Positions 1 to 12,306 of a DNA stretch of 64,000 nucleotides are shown piece by piece. Position numbers and translations under genes: made by a program. The stretch's first letter is position 1. Each line of letters begins with the position of its first letter. The notes beneath the pieces are model-generated. The model searched no databases, was not told the DNA's origin, and was given only the letters and a program-made list of their open reading frames with translations. Origin of the DNA: Sacculina carcini (lineage: Eukaryota > Arthropoda > Thecostraca > Sacculinidae); assembly GCA_916048095.2 (NCBI GenBank), contig OU696594.1, forward strand, positions 2,504,781 to 2,568,780, read 5' to 3'.

Positions 1-239
1 TAGGAGTAAAATGGATGCAATAAGGTCAGAGGCTAGGTTGTGTTGCGTATATACCAGCATATATACCCGATGATAATCAAAACGTTTTTCTGTCTGTGTG
101 TGTGCACAAACGAGTTTTTCACATTTTTGGGATTTTATGCCACGTATTTAAATTTGTATTTGTTTTCTTTTATGAATTCAATATATATTTAATAAATATA
201 ATATTTGTTCCGCACAACGGGCGGGTTTCACTGCTAGAT
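1..239 (+). repeat. Composite-repeat terminal modules at the left edge
   Basis: Positions 1-160 repeat the block at about 47630-47790 (GGTAAAATGGATGCA, then CTGTCTGTGTGTGTGCAC). The stretch ends with the GC-rich hairpin module CCGCACAACGGGCGGG near 210 and a GCTAGA end. No gene is seen; the short open frames are not conserved between the copies. Confidence 0.6.
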
Positions 240-811
240 AAAAAACAAACAAAACAAACAAACATGTATTTGATATAGCGCCAAGTAGAGCAGAGGCGCG
301 TAAAAGAGATAAACTGGTGCGAACAATATAAAGGAAAATTAGCTCATAGAGGGAAAATACATGAGCCAGCAAAAATAACACACATGATAAAAAAGAGAAA
401 AACGATTATAAAACAGCAAAAGAAATATCTTACACATTAACAAACATCACATGACACATCACATCATAGATTAACACTGGTAACCAAGAAAAACGAATGT
501 AGAGAGAACAAGATTTAGTGCTGTCGGAATGGAGGAGTTAGAGGTGTGGGCAAAGATAGCAAAAAATTTTGCAGAGCAGAAGAGAATGAGGAGTATGATT
601 TTTGCTCCAGGACATGAGGAGGAAGTTGATTGTAAAGACGGGGAGCAGAAAAGTAGAAAGACTTGGCTGACCAGTTTGACTCATGAAGAGCAGGAGGAGA
701 AACAAGAGGTACAGGACGACGACTGGAAGGTCGCTCGTTACACTGTAGGAGGGTAAGTAAGTAGGAAGGGGGAGAAGGCGAGTGAAGAAGTTTATATACA
801 AGACAGCAGAG
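240..811 (-). mobile_element. Inserted segment, probable 3' end of a LINE/SINE-like element
   Basis: This stretch interrupts the composite repeat, which resumes at about 812 and then matches 42550 onward. It begins with an (AAAC)n tract followed by ATGTATTTGATATAGCGCC. The same (AAC)n-GTATTTG-TATAG(C/G)GC arrangement occurs at 49197 and 54765, where on the minus strand it forms the 3' end and tail of a non-LTR element. So this is probably a minus-strand 3' end with its microsatellite tail at the low-coordinate side. A 75-codon acidic plus-strand frame lies at 529-756 but resembles nothing known to me. The rest of the insert is unassigned. Confidence 0.45.
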
Positions 812-1536
812 CTGATGGTGATATTAAGTTATAAATATATTTAGGAAACATTATGAAGAAAAATGTTTGGTCATTTTTCATTGTTTCGTGTCTGAGTTCT
901 GAAATATTCAGCACGACGGGCAGGTTTGAATATGAGGCAGTTTAAGCAAACTATTTTGTCAAAATAAATATAAAAATATATAAATTTATACTTTTAATGG
1001 GTTTACTCTTTTCTCTTTTAATTCATATTCCATTTCTCTTATGAATTGAATACAAATTTAATAGTATCAATTGTTCCGCACGACGGGCGGGCTTACATGC
1101 TAGAATTTTCATTGTTTGTTATGTTCTTGTGTTCTGAATTAGTCCGCACGACAGGCAGGTTCATATATGAGACGGATCGAGGGATATTTTGTCCAAATTA
1201 AAATGAAAATATTCACATTTAGGCATTTCTATTGGTTAGCATATTTACAGGTTGAATTTTATACTTTCAAATTTTTATTCATTTTATTTTATAGATTGAA
1301 TATGAATTTCATGTTATGAACTGTTCCGCACGACGGGCGGGTTTAAATCTATATATAAAAAATAAATACTCTGTCTGTCTGTGTGTGTATGTATGCTTGA
1401 ATATGAGGTTAAAATACCACTTTGTTGTCCTTCCACTTTACAACTGAAATGCAGCTAGTGAATGCTTCATTCATAGTACCTCTTTCCATCTTATCTAAGG
1501 TCTTTCTTGACTTGAGAGGGGCTCCAGAGAGTGTCT
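812..1536 (+). repeat. Composite-repeat hairpin modules
   Basis: There are four GC-rich hairpin modules, near 910, 1076, 1145 and 1325. Each is followed by GGTTTAAAT/GGCTTACAT-type sequence and separated from the next by AT-rich DNA carrying CTTTTCTATTGGTTA-like text. The first part matches 42550-42840. An ATATATAAAAAATAAATACTCTGTCTG start-like motif follows at about 1353. No coding sequence is seen. Confidence 0.6.
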
Positions 1537-1544
1537 TCTCTGAG

Positions 1545-1835
1545 CAGTGGTGGCGCCAGGATTTTTCCGATAGTGGGGCTGATGGGGGCTAAGGAAAAAG
1601 TTGAGGGGGCTTGGCGAAGCATGAAGAACTACACTCGAACGCTGACTACATGATATTATAAGGGACTGGGGCACACTAATTCAGTCCTCGAAGTTGAACC
1701 AATATTACAGGACATTGGTAAGGATTCTTAATGTCCATGATCATGCGTTGCGGGGGGGCGTGGGCTTAGGGGAGCTTGACATATTTTTGGGGCTTGGAAA
1801 CCCCCCAATCCTCCTCCCCCTTTGCGCCGCCATTG
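1545..1835. mobile_element. hAT-type MITE with 8-bp target-site duplications
   Basis: This 291-bp element has imperfect terminal inverted repeats, CAGTGGTGGCGCCAGGA on the left and the complement of TTTGCGCCGCCATTG on the right. It is flanked by identical 8-bp repeats TCTCTGAG at 1537-1544 and 1836-1843. An 8-bp duplication together with CAGTGG-type ends is typical of the hAT superfamily. There is no transposase inside; the 64-codon frame over 1694-1888 runs out past the right end and is not a gene. G-runs and C-runs near the ends (1570-1610, 1750-1825) can pair, which extends the inverted repeat inward. Confidence 0.85.
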
Positions 1836-2213
1836 TCTCTGAGTGTGCAGGTGGCTGCTATTTTATTTTATGCAATTTCTTCAAGTAATGCAGCTGACCC
1901 AAAAAAATAGTCAAAGACAGCATGTTGACCAGGTTGCATATTCACACTTTCAATCATTTGAAGCACTACACTCCCACCAAGACCAAATCTTTTATCGATC
2001 CTTTAAGTGTCCACACTGAGCTGTTGAAACTTGATCATAATCGGGGACCAGATTTACCACCTGATGAATATCATCATGCCACTTGTAGGCAAATTTTTTC
2101 GTCGTTATGTTTTAAGTGGTTCTGCTGCAAGACATTGAGTTGATTTGATATGTTGGTGATCATCATCTGTATCACGACTCAAACCATTGCTGAGTAAAAT
2201 TCTCCTCGGAAGG
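1836..2213 (+). repeat. Block duplicated at 45312-45690
   Basis: The block is nearly identical to 45312-45690, from TCTCTGAGTGTGCAGG to GAGTAAAATTCTCCTCGGAA. Both copies keep a 73-codon frame (1922-2143 here) that begins MLTRLHIHTFNHLK and differs at very few residues. Since the DNA is equally conserved outside the frame, the frame is not evidence of a protein. The left borders of the two copies differ, and the MITE inserted exactly at this border. Between 2214 and 2284 nothing is recognised. Confidence 0.7.
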
Positions 2214-2284
2214 TTCACCGGGTTGCAGGTAACTTCATCATCAGAACCGTCACTGTCTTGATCTTACGAGTTTTTGTGTTAATA

Positions 2285-2590
2285 CCGCATTGTAGAAAAC
2301 AAAATTTCTAGCACGATGGTATAATTTATCTTTATTTGGAGCAAATATTTACCGAGAACTAGTAGAAAAATGAATAAATTCTAGTCGCCCGGTGTTCAAG
2401 TGTAATTTTGGATGTATTTGAGAATTTTGCCAATTTTACACATTTATTGTATCATTTGCGGGTGTAAATTATATTTTTGCTTGTAGAAAACAAAATTTTC
2501 TACACAATAGTATAATTTTTATAGCTCTCACTTTGCTGGTTTATGAGGAATAGATAGCGGAATATTGACCAAAATATTGCTTGTAACACG
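2285..2590 (-). repeat. 341-bp satellite, inverted fragment
   Basis: This is the reverse complement of the satellite used throughout the window: GTAGAAAACAAAATTTCTAGCACGATGG, then TAGTCGCCCGGTGTTCAAGTG, then TAGAAAACAAAATTTTCTACAC. It covers a little less than one unit and is more diverged than the arrays at 5400-6990 or 19013-20560. Confidence 0.8.
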
Positions 2591-2686
2591 TTCAGTGATT
2601 GTCGCTAGTCCCACTATAATGTATACGTCTGTTATATAGTCAAGCTTTCTTGTATATGTAAAAATTCGAGCACAAAAATTCAATAT

Positions 2687-3440
2687 TTAATGTAGCTTGT
2701 GCTGATGTTCAGAGCACGCGGTCCGACATACACTTATAAGATATGTTAAAATCGACGTGATGAAAGTCTTGATCAGCGATCTGTTAATTTGCATGATCAA
2801 TGTTGCTAACGATTTGTGTGCCAGATTGTCGATATGCTGCTTAAAATTCAAATGCTTGTCTATTGTCACGTAATTTTATATAATTTTGCACTGCTAAAAT
2901 CGTTCCCATGGATCTTATTATTATTTTCGGAAAAGTGGACAATATATAGTTTGTGCCCGCTAGTAGAAATTGGGTTTTTCAGGATTTATTTTCATCTTGT
3001 TAGAAGAGAAATAGTCATACGCGTGCTGCAGTTTTCGCTCGAGACTTTCTACATTGATACCCAATTCAATTCGGCTCGAAGTAAGTATAAAAGTCGTGTC
3101 GTCAGCATATTGTAATCTGTAGATGCGTGTGGTCGTCTGATATGTGCCATGCTAAGTTGTTGGAGAATATCAAAAGCAGTGTACAGCTCATACTACCTCC
3201 ATGAAATATCGACATGTTACCACCTGGTAACGACGGTAACCACCTGCAGTAGCTGCTATCTTCACCTGTTGTATGTGTCCGCTTAAATAATTCTTGAATC
3301 ATCGCTCATCAATGTTACACGCTGACATTTTTCCAGCAGCAAGTTATGGACGACTATGTGGAAATTTTTTGTCAAATCGATCGTTGTTAAAATGGTGACT
3401 GTCCTGTCTTGTATCGCACTATATATCGTGTGTGTCACAT
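2687..3440 (-). pseudogene. Non-LTR retrotransposon reverse transcriptase relic
   Basis: Reading the minus strand gives successive pieces of a LINE reverse transcriptase in the right order but in changing frames. DLTKNF..VVHNLLLEKC near 3340-3380 is the motif before the active site. Next comes a degenerate SMSCTLLLIFSNNLAWHIS stretch near 3160-3210. QYADDTTFIL, carrying the catalytic YADD, lies near 3085-3115, followed by SSNKMKINPEK. The thumb piece TIDKHLNFKQHIDNLAHKS lies at 2810-2869. There are several stops and frameshifts, for example a stop shortly after INPEK. No endonuclease, ORF1 or clear 3' end was found, so this is an internal fragment. The lineage is uncertain, and the motif order makes the RT assignment firm. 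Confidence 0.75.
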
Positions 3441-3539
3441 TGATAGTGCATCGAAGGCAGCAGTGACACACATTTGTTTGTTGAGTGTTGGTCGCTTTGC
3501 ACACACACACACACATACACACACACACGCACGCACACA

Positions 3540-3965
3540 CACTCACACTGATACACCACCGCCTCCCAATATCCAGCTCGTACACACTGCAGCCGGTTCA
3601 AGCCGGATATTTCTGGATATGCCGTCGCGAGTGGGCGAAAACAAGCAACGGCCAGCAGCACGCACGCTGCACGTGACAGAGGCGATTCCAAAAGTCTGAC
3701 ACACACACACACACACACACGAAGCATCAACCATACCGTGTATGTAAAGTAAAGTAAATTGCATTTATTGCTCCTCCACCAAGATATACATCATCAGGCT
3801 TTTCAGTACAATATGAACAGTCACACGCTCACACACACACACACCCAAACCACCCATGATTAACTACATATGTATGCACATTCACAACATTATCATATAT
3901 ACATACATACGCAACACATACACATATATCATAACTCAAAAGGTTTGTGTGAATGCAATTTTCGA
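3540..3965 (-). repeat. Block duplicated at 46165-46585, with LINE/SINE-like 3' end
   Basis: The block matches 46165-46585 closely. On the minus strand, 3962-3738 ends with GGAGGAGCAATAAATGCAATT followed by (TTTAC)n, which looks like a retroposon 3' end with a polyadenylation-like AATAAA and a short-repeat tail. The GC-richer part at 3560-3700 has open frames on both strands but no recognised motif. (CA)n tracts lie at 3500-3545 and 3700-3720. Confidence 0.6.
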
Positions 3966-3993
3966 GTTGTGTATATATATAATTTATGTTGTA

Positions 3994-3997
<4 letters not shown>

Positions 3998-4073
<76 letters not shown>
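3998..4073. repeat. (TA)n microsatellite
   Basis: This is an uninterrupted TA tract of about 38 units. Open frames reading repeated Ile-Tyr across it are artefacts. Confidence 0.95.
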
Positions 4074-4079
<6 letters not shown>

Positions 4080-4235
4080 TTTTTATGAATTTAAATTTTA
4101 ATGAATTGTTCCGCACAATGCGGGTTTTAATGGCGGGTTTTAATGCTAGTATATATATATATATATATAATTAAATTTTTGTGAATTGTTCCGCACAACG
4201 GGCGGGTTTTATATATATATATATATATATATATA
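4080..4235 (+). repeat. Two direct composite-repeat 3' ends
   Basis: Two terminal modules (CCGCACAATGCGGG..TGCTAGT near 4110-4149 and CCGCACAACGGGCGGG near 4191) are each followed by a TA tract. They face the inverted element that starts at 4236, so the ends stand tail to tail. Confidence 0.65.
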
Positions 4236-6999
<2,764 letters not shown>

Positions 7000-7480
7000 A
7001 GAGAATTTTATACCTTTTGTATATACCTTTTGAGCACCAGAAACGAAACCGATTTGAAACCTCATTATTCCATGTGTGCCCTAAAGTGACTACAACAAAA
7101 AACAGCTGACATATAGTATATTCATGGATAATAGGTGTTTTCTGTATATATAAATGTGCTGTGTTTTTACACTACGCCACAAAAGGTTCTATTTTTAGAC
7201 GCGGTGGATTGGAAATACCTGGAAAAAACATCAAAACAACTGTATGTGGAAGTCATGTGCTTAGCACATGTGTGCAGCTGCAGTTTGAAAAATTCACGTG
7301 TCAAGCACATGACTTCCACACACAGTTGTTTTGATGTTTTGATATACACACGTTATTTAATATAGAAATAAATATAAAAAACAACCAAGGTCGTGCTCGA
7401 AAATGTTTTTGCTCAAACACAAGTTTTCATCGGCAAAGAGTTTCAGTAACAATTGCATCGCCAAATGGCTGCTGTAAAAA
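7000..7480 (+). repeat. Foldback hairpin module, copy 1 (rearranged)
   Basis: This is the same module as at 12360-12860 and 60368-60845. The left hairpin arm is 7199-7261 and the right arm 7302-7346 is cut short. What follows (7385-7476) is the reverse complement of 12365-12458, so the right side of this copy is inverted relative to the other two. Confidence 0.7.
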
Positions 7481-7490
7481 TTGAGCTGCT

Positions 7491-7585
7491 GATTAGATTC
7501 ATCATGACACCCTGGACGGTGAGATTAGATTTATCATGACACCCAGGACGGTGAGATTAGATTCATCATGACACCCAGGACACGA
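7491..7585 (+). repeat. Three-copy 32-bp minisatellite
   Basis: GATTAGATT(C/T)ATCATGACACC starts at 7491, 7523 and 7555, giving an exact 32-bp period. From 7586 to about 7739 nothing is recognised. Confidence 0.85.
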
Positions 7586-7739
7586 ACCACGCAAATCGTC
7601 TGTACTATTTCACCGCCAATTTTATACTCGCACGAGCACAACTGCTTTCTGAGTGTAACGCTGAGCTTTCAACATTTGATTGAGTCAAGTCTCAACTCGC
7701 ATTCACCGCAGCAGGTACAAAAACGGCCAATGAGACACT

Positions 7740-8015
7740 GTAGAATCTGGCCATCTGTAGCCATCTCGACACAATGAAGAATTGATGATATCGTCAGCGT
7801 AGAGTAGCGCCGAGTCTCCCAAGCTCACTGCTAGGTCATTGACGAGTATGTCAAACAGGAGCGGACTCAGTACGGACTCAGTATGGATCCCTCCGGCACT
7901 CGGCTGGTTACATCGGACCCCTGTGACGTTCTACCGTTGAGCAACACGCGCTGTTTACGAGAAAAGACAAACAGAAACGACTGCAGCATTTTCCAATTCG
8001 GCCCGAAGGTCCAAA
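7740..8015 (-). pseudogene. Non-LTR reverse transcriptase relic (YADD)
   Basis: The minus strand encodes RVPEGSILSP, then LLFDILVNDLAVSLG, then ALLYADDI, the conserved core of a LINE reverse transcriptase around the catalytic Tyr-Ala-Asp-Asp. Between SILSP and LLFD an 11-bp direct duplication (CTGAGTCCGTA) creates a stop and shifts the frame. About 40 codons of upstream RT sequence are readable (FSRKQRVLLNGRTS), and the frame dies soon after YADD. No element ends are visible. It differs from the other RT fragments in the window and sits inside the composite repeat. Confidence 0.7.
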
Positions 8016-8060
8016 TTGATGGTTTTTTTGCCCTGCACTGATTGCAAATTTTCTAAATGT

Positions 8061-8490
8061 CTGTTTGTACCCTATCTCTTCCTAAACCATTGGACCGATT
8101 TTAATTAAACTTGGTGCCTAGGGGTAAAAGGATGCAAGAAGGTCATAGGTTGGGTTTCGTTGACATCCGAGGTCATTTCAAGGTCATTGAGATAATTTGT
8201 GTATGTTTACCATATCTCCTCCTAAGCCACTGGACCGATTTTGATGAAACTTAGTCCCTAGCGGTAAAATGGATGCAAGAAGGTCATAGGCTAGGTTTTG
8301 ATGACCTCCGAGGTCATTTTCAAGGTCATTGAGGTTATTTGTGTCTGTTTACCCAATATCTTTCTAAACCACTGTACCGATTTAGATAAAACTTGGTCCA
8401 TAGGGGTAAAATGGATGCAAGAAGGTCATAGGCTTAGTTTTCTTGATCTCCGAGGTCATTTTCAAGGTAATTGAGGTCATTTGTGTCTGT
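8061..8490 (+). repeat. Tandem repeat of about 141 bp
   Basis: There are three units. GGACCGATT occurs at 8092 and 8232, and GTACCGATT at 8374. Each unit reads TGTCTGTTTACC, CCTAAACCACTGGACCGATT, GATGAAACTTGGTCC, GATGCAAGAAGGTCATAGG, GACCTCCGAGGTCATTTTC. Two related units lie at 47420-47680. The stretch from 8491 to 8690 is unassigned. Confidence 0.85.
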
Positions 8491-8690
8491 TTGAGGACTT
8501 TTTTTTGCTTGTTTGTCGAAGGATTTTCCGTCGTTCCCGTTTTCCGCCACACGCTGCCGATTTTCGTTTTTTCGGCGGCAGCTCGCATATCGCATTCACA
8601 ACAATCTTCAAAAGAAATCTTCGAAGAAGGAAAAACCAAAAGAAACTAAAAATAGACAGTCATCTCCCCCCGCCGGCCTCGTCTTGCCAA

Positions 8691-9738
8691 TTTGACATAT
8701 ATTATGCGTACTTGCGATTACACATGAATATACACTGATTTAATTTCACTGAAGTCCAATCACAATTTACGCACTTGCGATTACACAGGAATATACTACT
8801 GTGTAGATAATTTTGTGTTCTACAAGATAAGTTATAATTTATACCCACAAATGATACAAAACACGTGTAAAATTGGCAAAATTCTCAAATACATCCAAAA
8901 CTACACTTGAACACCGGGCGACTAAAATAAATTAATTTTTCTACTATTTCACAGTAACTATTTGTTACACGTAGAAATAAACTATACCATCGTGCTAGAA
9001 ATCTCGTTTTCTACAATACGGTATAATTTGTAATTTTCCAAAGTGTATCTGAAGGAAGTTACAGCGGTGTAAAGTCAAAAGCACATATTTCCAATTTGAC
9101 AGCTATTATGCGCACTTGCGATTACACAGGAATATACACCGATTAAATTTCACTGAAGCCCAATCGCAATTCAGAATGCATCATATTAGCTCCAAGCATG
9201 GATGGTGTGGTTTTATTGGGTACAGTTTAATTAATGCTACACTATACTGAATAGAAAGGCTTAATTGTCCTCAATAATTACACATGAATTGTTTCGCCCG
9301 ACGGGCGGGTAAAATACTACTGGGAAAAAAGTTAACTACTCAAGTTGCATAAGGATATGGGTTCTAATATCATGCAATGCAAACTATATGAATATGCTGT
9401 GTTAGCGGACGCATAAATCTGGAATTATAGAGATGACAGAAGGTTTCATTGTTTTGATAGTGTTACACTTCTGAATTACTACACACGAAGGATGGGTGTG
9501 AACTTGAGCAGTGTTGAGGAAAAAAACTTCGTCAATAATTAAAACAAGAATTTACAAATTTATATTTTTCTATTGGATAATCTTTTTGCTTTTTGATTCA
9601 TTATATTCTATTTATAGTTCCGCACGACGGGCGGGTTTAAATACGAGGCAGTTCGAGGGAAAATATTTTGCCACATCTTAAATAAAAACATTCACATTTA
9701 GACTTTTCTATTGGTTAAGACTTTTTATGGGTCTAAGC
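8691..9738 (+). repeat. Composite repeat: satellite, pivot module, hairpin modules
   Basis: Satellite units run to about 9150, followed by the conserved pivot GCATCATATTAGCTCCAAGC at 9178. Hairpin modules lie near 9297 (CGCCCGACGGGCGGG) and 9622. The block is repeated, more than 90% by eye, at 59050-60096. The last 8 bases, GTCTAAGC (9731-9738), are the left target-site duplication of the hAT element. Confidence 0.8.
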
Positions 9739-12306
9739 CAGTGATTCTCAAACCCGCGGCACGCGTGCCGCATGCGGCACAGTAAGAGTCTGAGTGCGGC
9801 ACAGCTAGCACCAACCGATCAACCAGTTGAAAAATATACTTCATAAAACAAGACGATATCATTATTAATATGGAATTGATGAAAAAACATTCAGAATATC
9901 AATACTGCAAAATGGCTATAAAAACGATAAAGTAAAAAATTAGAAAAATGCTGGACTCGAACCCTAAACCTCGCAAGATGATGACAGCGACTAGCAACTG
10001 CGCTACAATCGCAGACGACAGAGTATGTTTATGCATTGATTCATGGGAGTGCGATAATTTTGGTAAGAAAATTATTTTAGCATGCTAGCACGATAATCTG
10101 GGTTTGCGATTCTGGCAACGTTGCAATCCACACGGCAGTTGGGCGTTAGCTGGTGTAGTAGTGGGATGTGTCTATAATTGCTCCTGCATGATTCCCTGCT
10201 GCACACACTGTTAACGCATATTGTTCTTTTTTGTCATTCATTATGGGTACATATTGTGAGTACAATAGTATGTCTGGCCATACTAAGAAGAGAAAGATCG
10301 CCGAGGAGAACCGCGGATTCAAAGAGTGCTGGTCCAACGAATTCGTTTTCGTGGAAGACAGAGGCAACATATTCTGCTTGATCTGCAATGAGAAGGTGTC
10401 CTGGCCCAAAAGAGATTGTATCAAGAGGCACTACGAAGCCAAGCACAGCAATGACTACAATGGTCTGGTGGGACCGCAGCGCGTGGATAAGGGCCAAGGA
10501 GCTGATGGACCAGCTCGGCAGTCAACAGAAGCATTTCGTCAAGCCGGGCAATACCAATGAAGCTGCCACGGAGGCCAGCTTCAAGGTAGCCGCGATCATT
10601 GCGAGGCGTATGAAGCCTTTCTCAGATGGAGAGCTTGTCAAGGAGTGCATGATGGCTGCCCTTGAAGTCATGTGCCCTGAGAAGGTCGCCGTCATCAACA
10701 AGATCAGTCTGAGCAATGACACAGTGACGAGGAGGATCGAAAGCTTGTCCAAGAACCTGACTGAGCAGCTCCACTACTTGGCAACGAAGTTTTCTTACTT
10801 CGCCTTGGCCCTCGACGAATCAACGGACTTGAATGACACGGCCCAGTTGGCCATCTTCGTGCGAGGCATCGACACCAACTTCAACGTGACAGAGGAGCTG
10901 CTGACTGTACGCTCCATGAAGAGCAGCACCACGGGCGAGGAAATCTTCAACGAGCTGAAGGCTGCCATGAACGACGCCAAATTGGACTTCAATCGCCTCA
11001 TCGGCATTGCCACGGACGGTGCACCGTCCATGTTGGGCACGGGTCGCGGTCTCCAGGGCTATGTGATGGCGGAGTTGGACCGCCAGGGTCTGTCGCACGA
11101 GCACTTGGTGTGGTGCCATTGCATCATCCACCAGGAGGCCCTCTGTGCAAAGATTTTCAATGCCAGTTTCAAGGAAGTGATGAGTAAGGTAATCGGCCAT
11201 GTCAATCACATCCGCTGCCATGCCATGAAGCACAGGTAGTTCAGGCAGTTTTTGTTGGAGTTGGATGCCCGCAACGGTGATGTCATCTAATTTTCATGTG
11301 TGCGCTGGCTGAGCAGGGGACAAACGCTGCAGCGCTTCTTGGTCCTCAGAACCCATCTATCCATGTTCTTCGCCATGGAGGGCATCCCGGCACCCGAGCT
11401 GGAGGACCACAAGTGGCTTTGTGACCTCGCATTCCTCGTTGACATCACCGAGAAGCTGAACACCCTCAACGCGGCTATACAAGGCCGTAACAAGCTGGTC
11501 CACGAACTGTTTGCCCACATCAAGGCCTTCCAAACAAAGCTGCAGCTGTGGCAAGCTCAGCTGGAAAGTGGAAATCTGGCCCACTTTCCCTCCCTAAAGA
11601 GCCAGAGGAAGCATGGTGACGGCGAGTTCAGTAGCTTGCGCTACGCATCTGAGGTTTGCAAACTACAAAAGGAGTTTGACACGAGGTTTAAAGATTTCCG
11701 CGCGAGGAACTCTGACTTTGAGCTCTTCAGTGTGCCGTTCAACGTCGACGTGTCTCAGGCACCGATTGATCTGCAGTTGGAGTTGTGCGACCTGCAGGCC
11801 AGCATTGAAATCAAGGGACAGTTTGTTGACAAGGAACTGGTTGACTTCTACAAGAGCCTGCCCCGAGCCATTTTTCCCAACCTGACCAAGAATGCTCAGA
11901 AGTTCATTTCTTTGTTTGGTTCCAACTATTGTGCAGAGCAGTTCTTCTCAAAGATGAAGAACACCAAGACAAACAAGAGAATTGCTCTCACGGACGCCCA
12001 CTTGTTGGCTTCTCTCAAGATCGCGTCGACGCATCTGCAGCCGGACTTCAAGGCCACCATGAATGAGCAGAAGGAGTTTCAATCATCGCACTGATAATCT
12101 TTGCGATGATTGTGGTGTGGTACACTGCCATGTAAAAATGTTTGTATGTGACACAAGATAATAAAACGTTGAGAAACACTGTTTTAGACAAAAGTCTCGA
12201 GACAAAATTTGATGACCTTTTTTAGACAAATGTCCGGAGGGTGCGGCACACTCAGTCTAAAATGTTCCAATTTGGCACAGTGGGCCAAAAAGGTTGAGAA
12301 ACACTG
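9739..12306 (+). mobile_element. hAT (Charlie-like) DNA transposon, inactivated
   Basis: The element is 2568 bp long. The left end is CAGTGATTCTCAAAC and the right end is the complement of GGTTGAGAAACACTG, typical of hAT/Charlie termini. It is flanked by GTCTAAGC (9731-9738) and GTCTACGC (12307-12314), an 8-bp duplication with one mismatch. Next to each terminus is a GGCACA-rich stretch (GCGGCACAGTAAGAGTC on the left; GTGCGGCACACTCAG and TTTGGCACAG on the right). A second right-end-like motif, GTTGAGAAACACTG, lies 125 bp inside at 12168-12181. It carries one transposase gene, now broken. It is more GC-rich than the surrounding repeat, as expected of a newcomer. Confidence 0.92.
10270..12094 (+). 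pseudogene. hAT transposase pseudogene (BED finger, GTF2IRD2/ZBED-like)
   Basis: ATG at 10270 starts MSGHTKKRKIAEENRGF, the usual opening of this family. A BED-type C2H2 finger (CLICNEKVSWPKRDCIKRH) follows at 10378-10446. The catalytic region shows ALDESTDL with the first Asp, GIATDGAPSMLG with the second, and WCHCIIHQEAL. The C-terminal dimerisation part (EQFFSKMKNTKTNKR) lies near 11930-11990. The gene is broken three times: an extra G in the GGG near 10491-10493 shifts the frame, and in-frame TAG (11237-11239) and TAA (11288-11290) stops interrupt the middle. Total length is about 600 codons, normal for the family. The protein would bind its terminal repeats and cut and paste the element in the nucleus. 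The shift and stops make function very unlikely. Confidence 0.9.

Noticed and set aside
529-756. 75-codon acidic frame MEELEVWAKIAKNF...
   Set aside because: It is short, unlike any family I know, and lies in a likely retroposon 3' region; the opposite strand is open too.
3283-3764. Several Thr-His or Cys-Val rich frames over CA/GT tracts, also at 33304-33645 and 51388-51752
   Set aside because: They are microsatellite translations on both strands at once, with no protein signature.
3856-4088. Two 72-codon frames reading repeated Ile-Tyr, and similar frames at 4592-4926, 27794-28075 and 61317-61739
   Set aside because: They are translations of (TA)n microsatellites.
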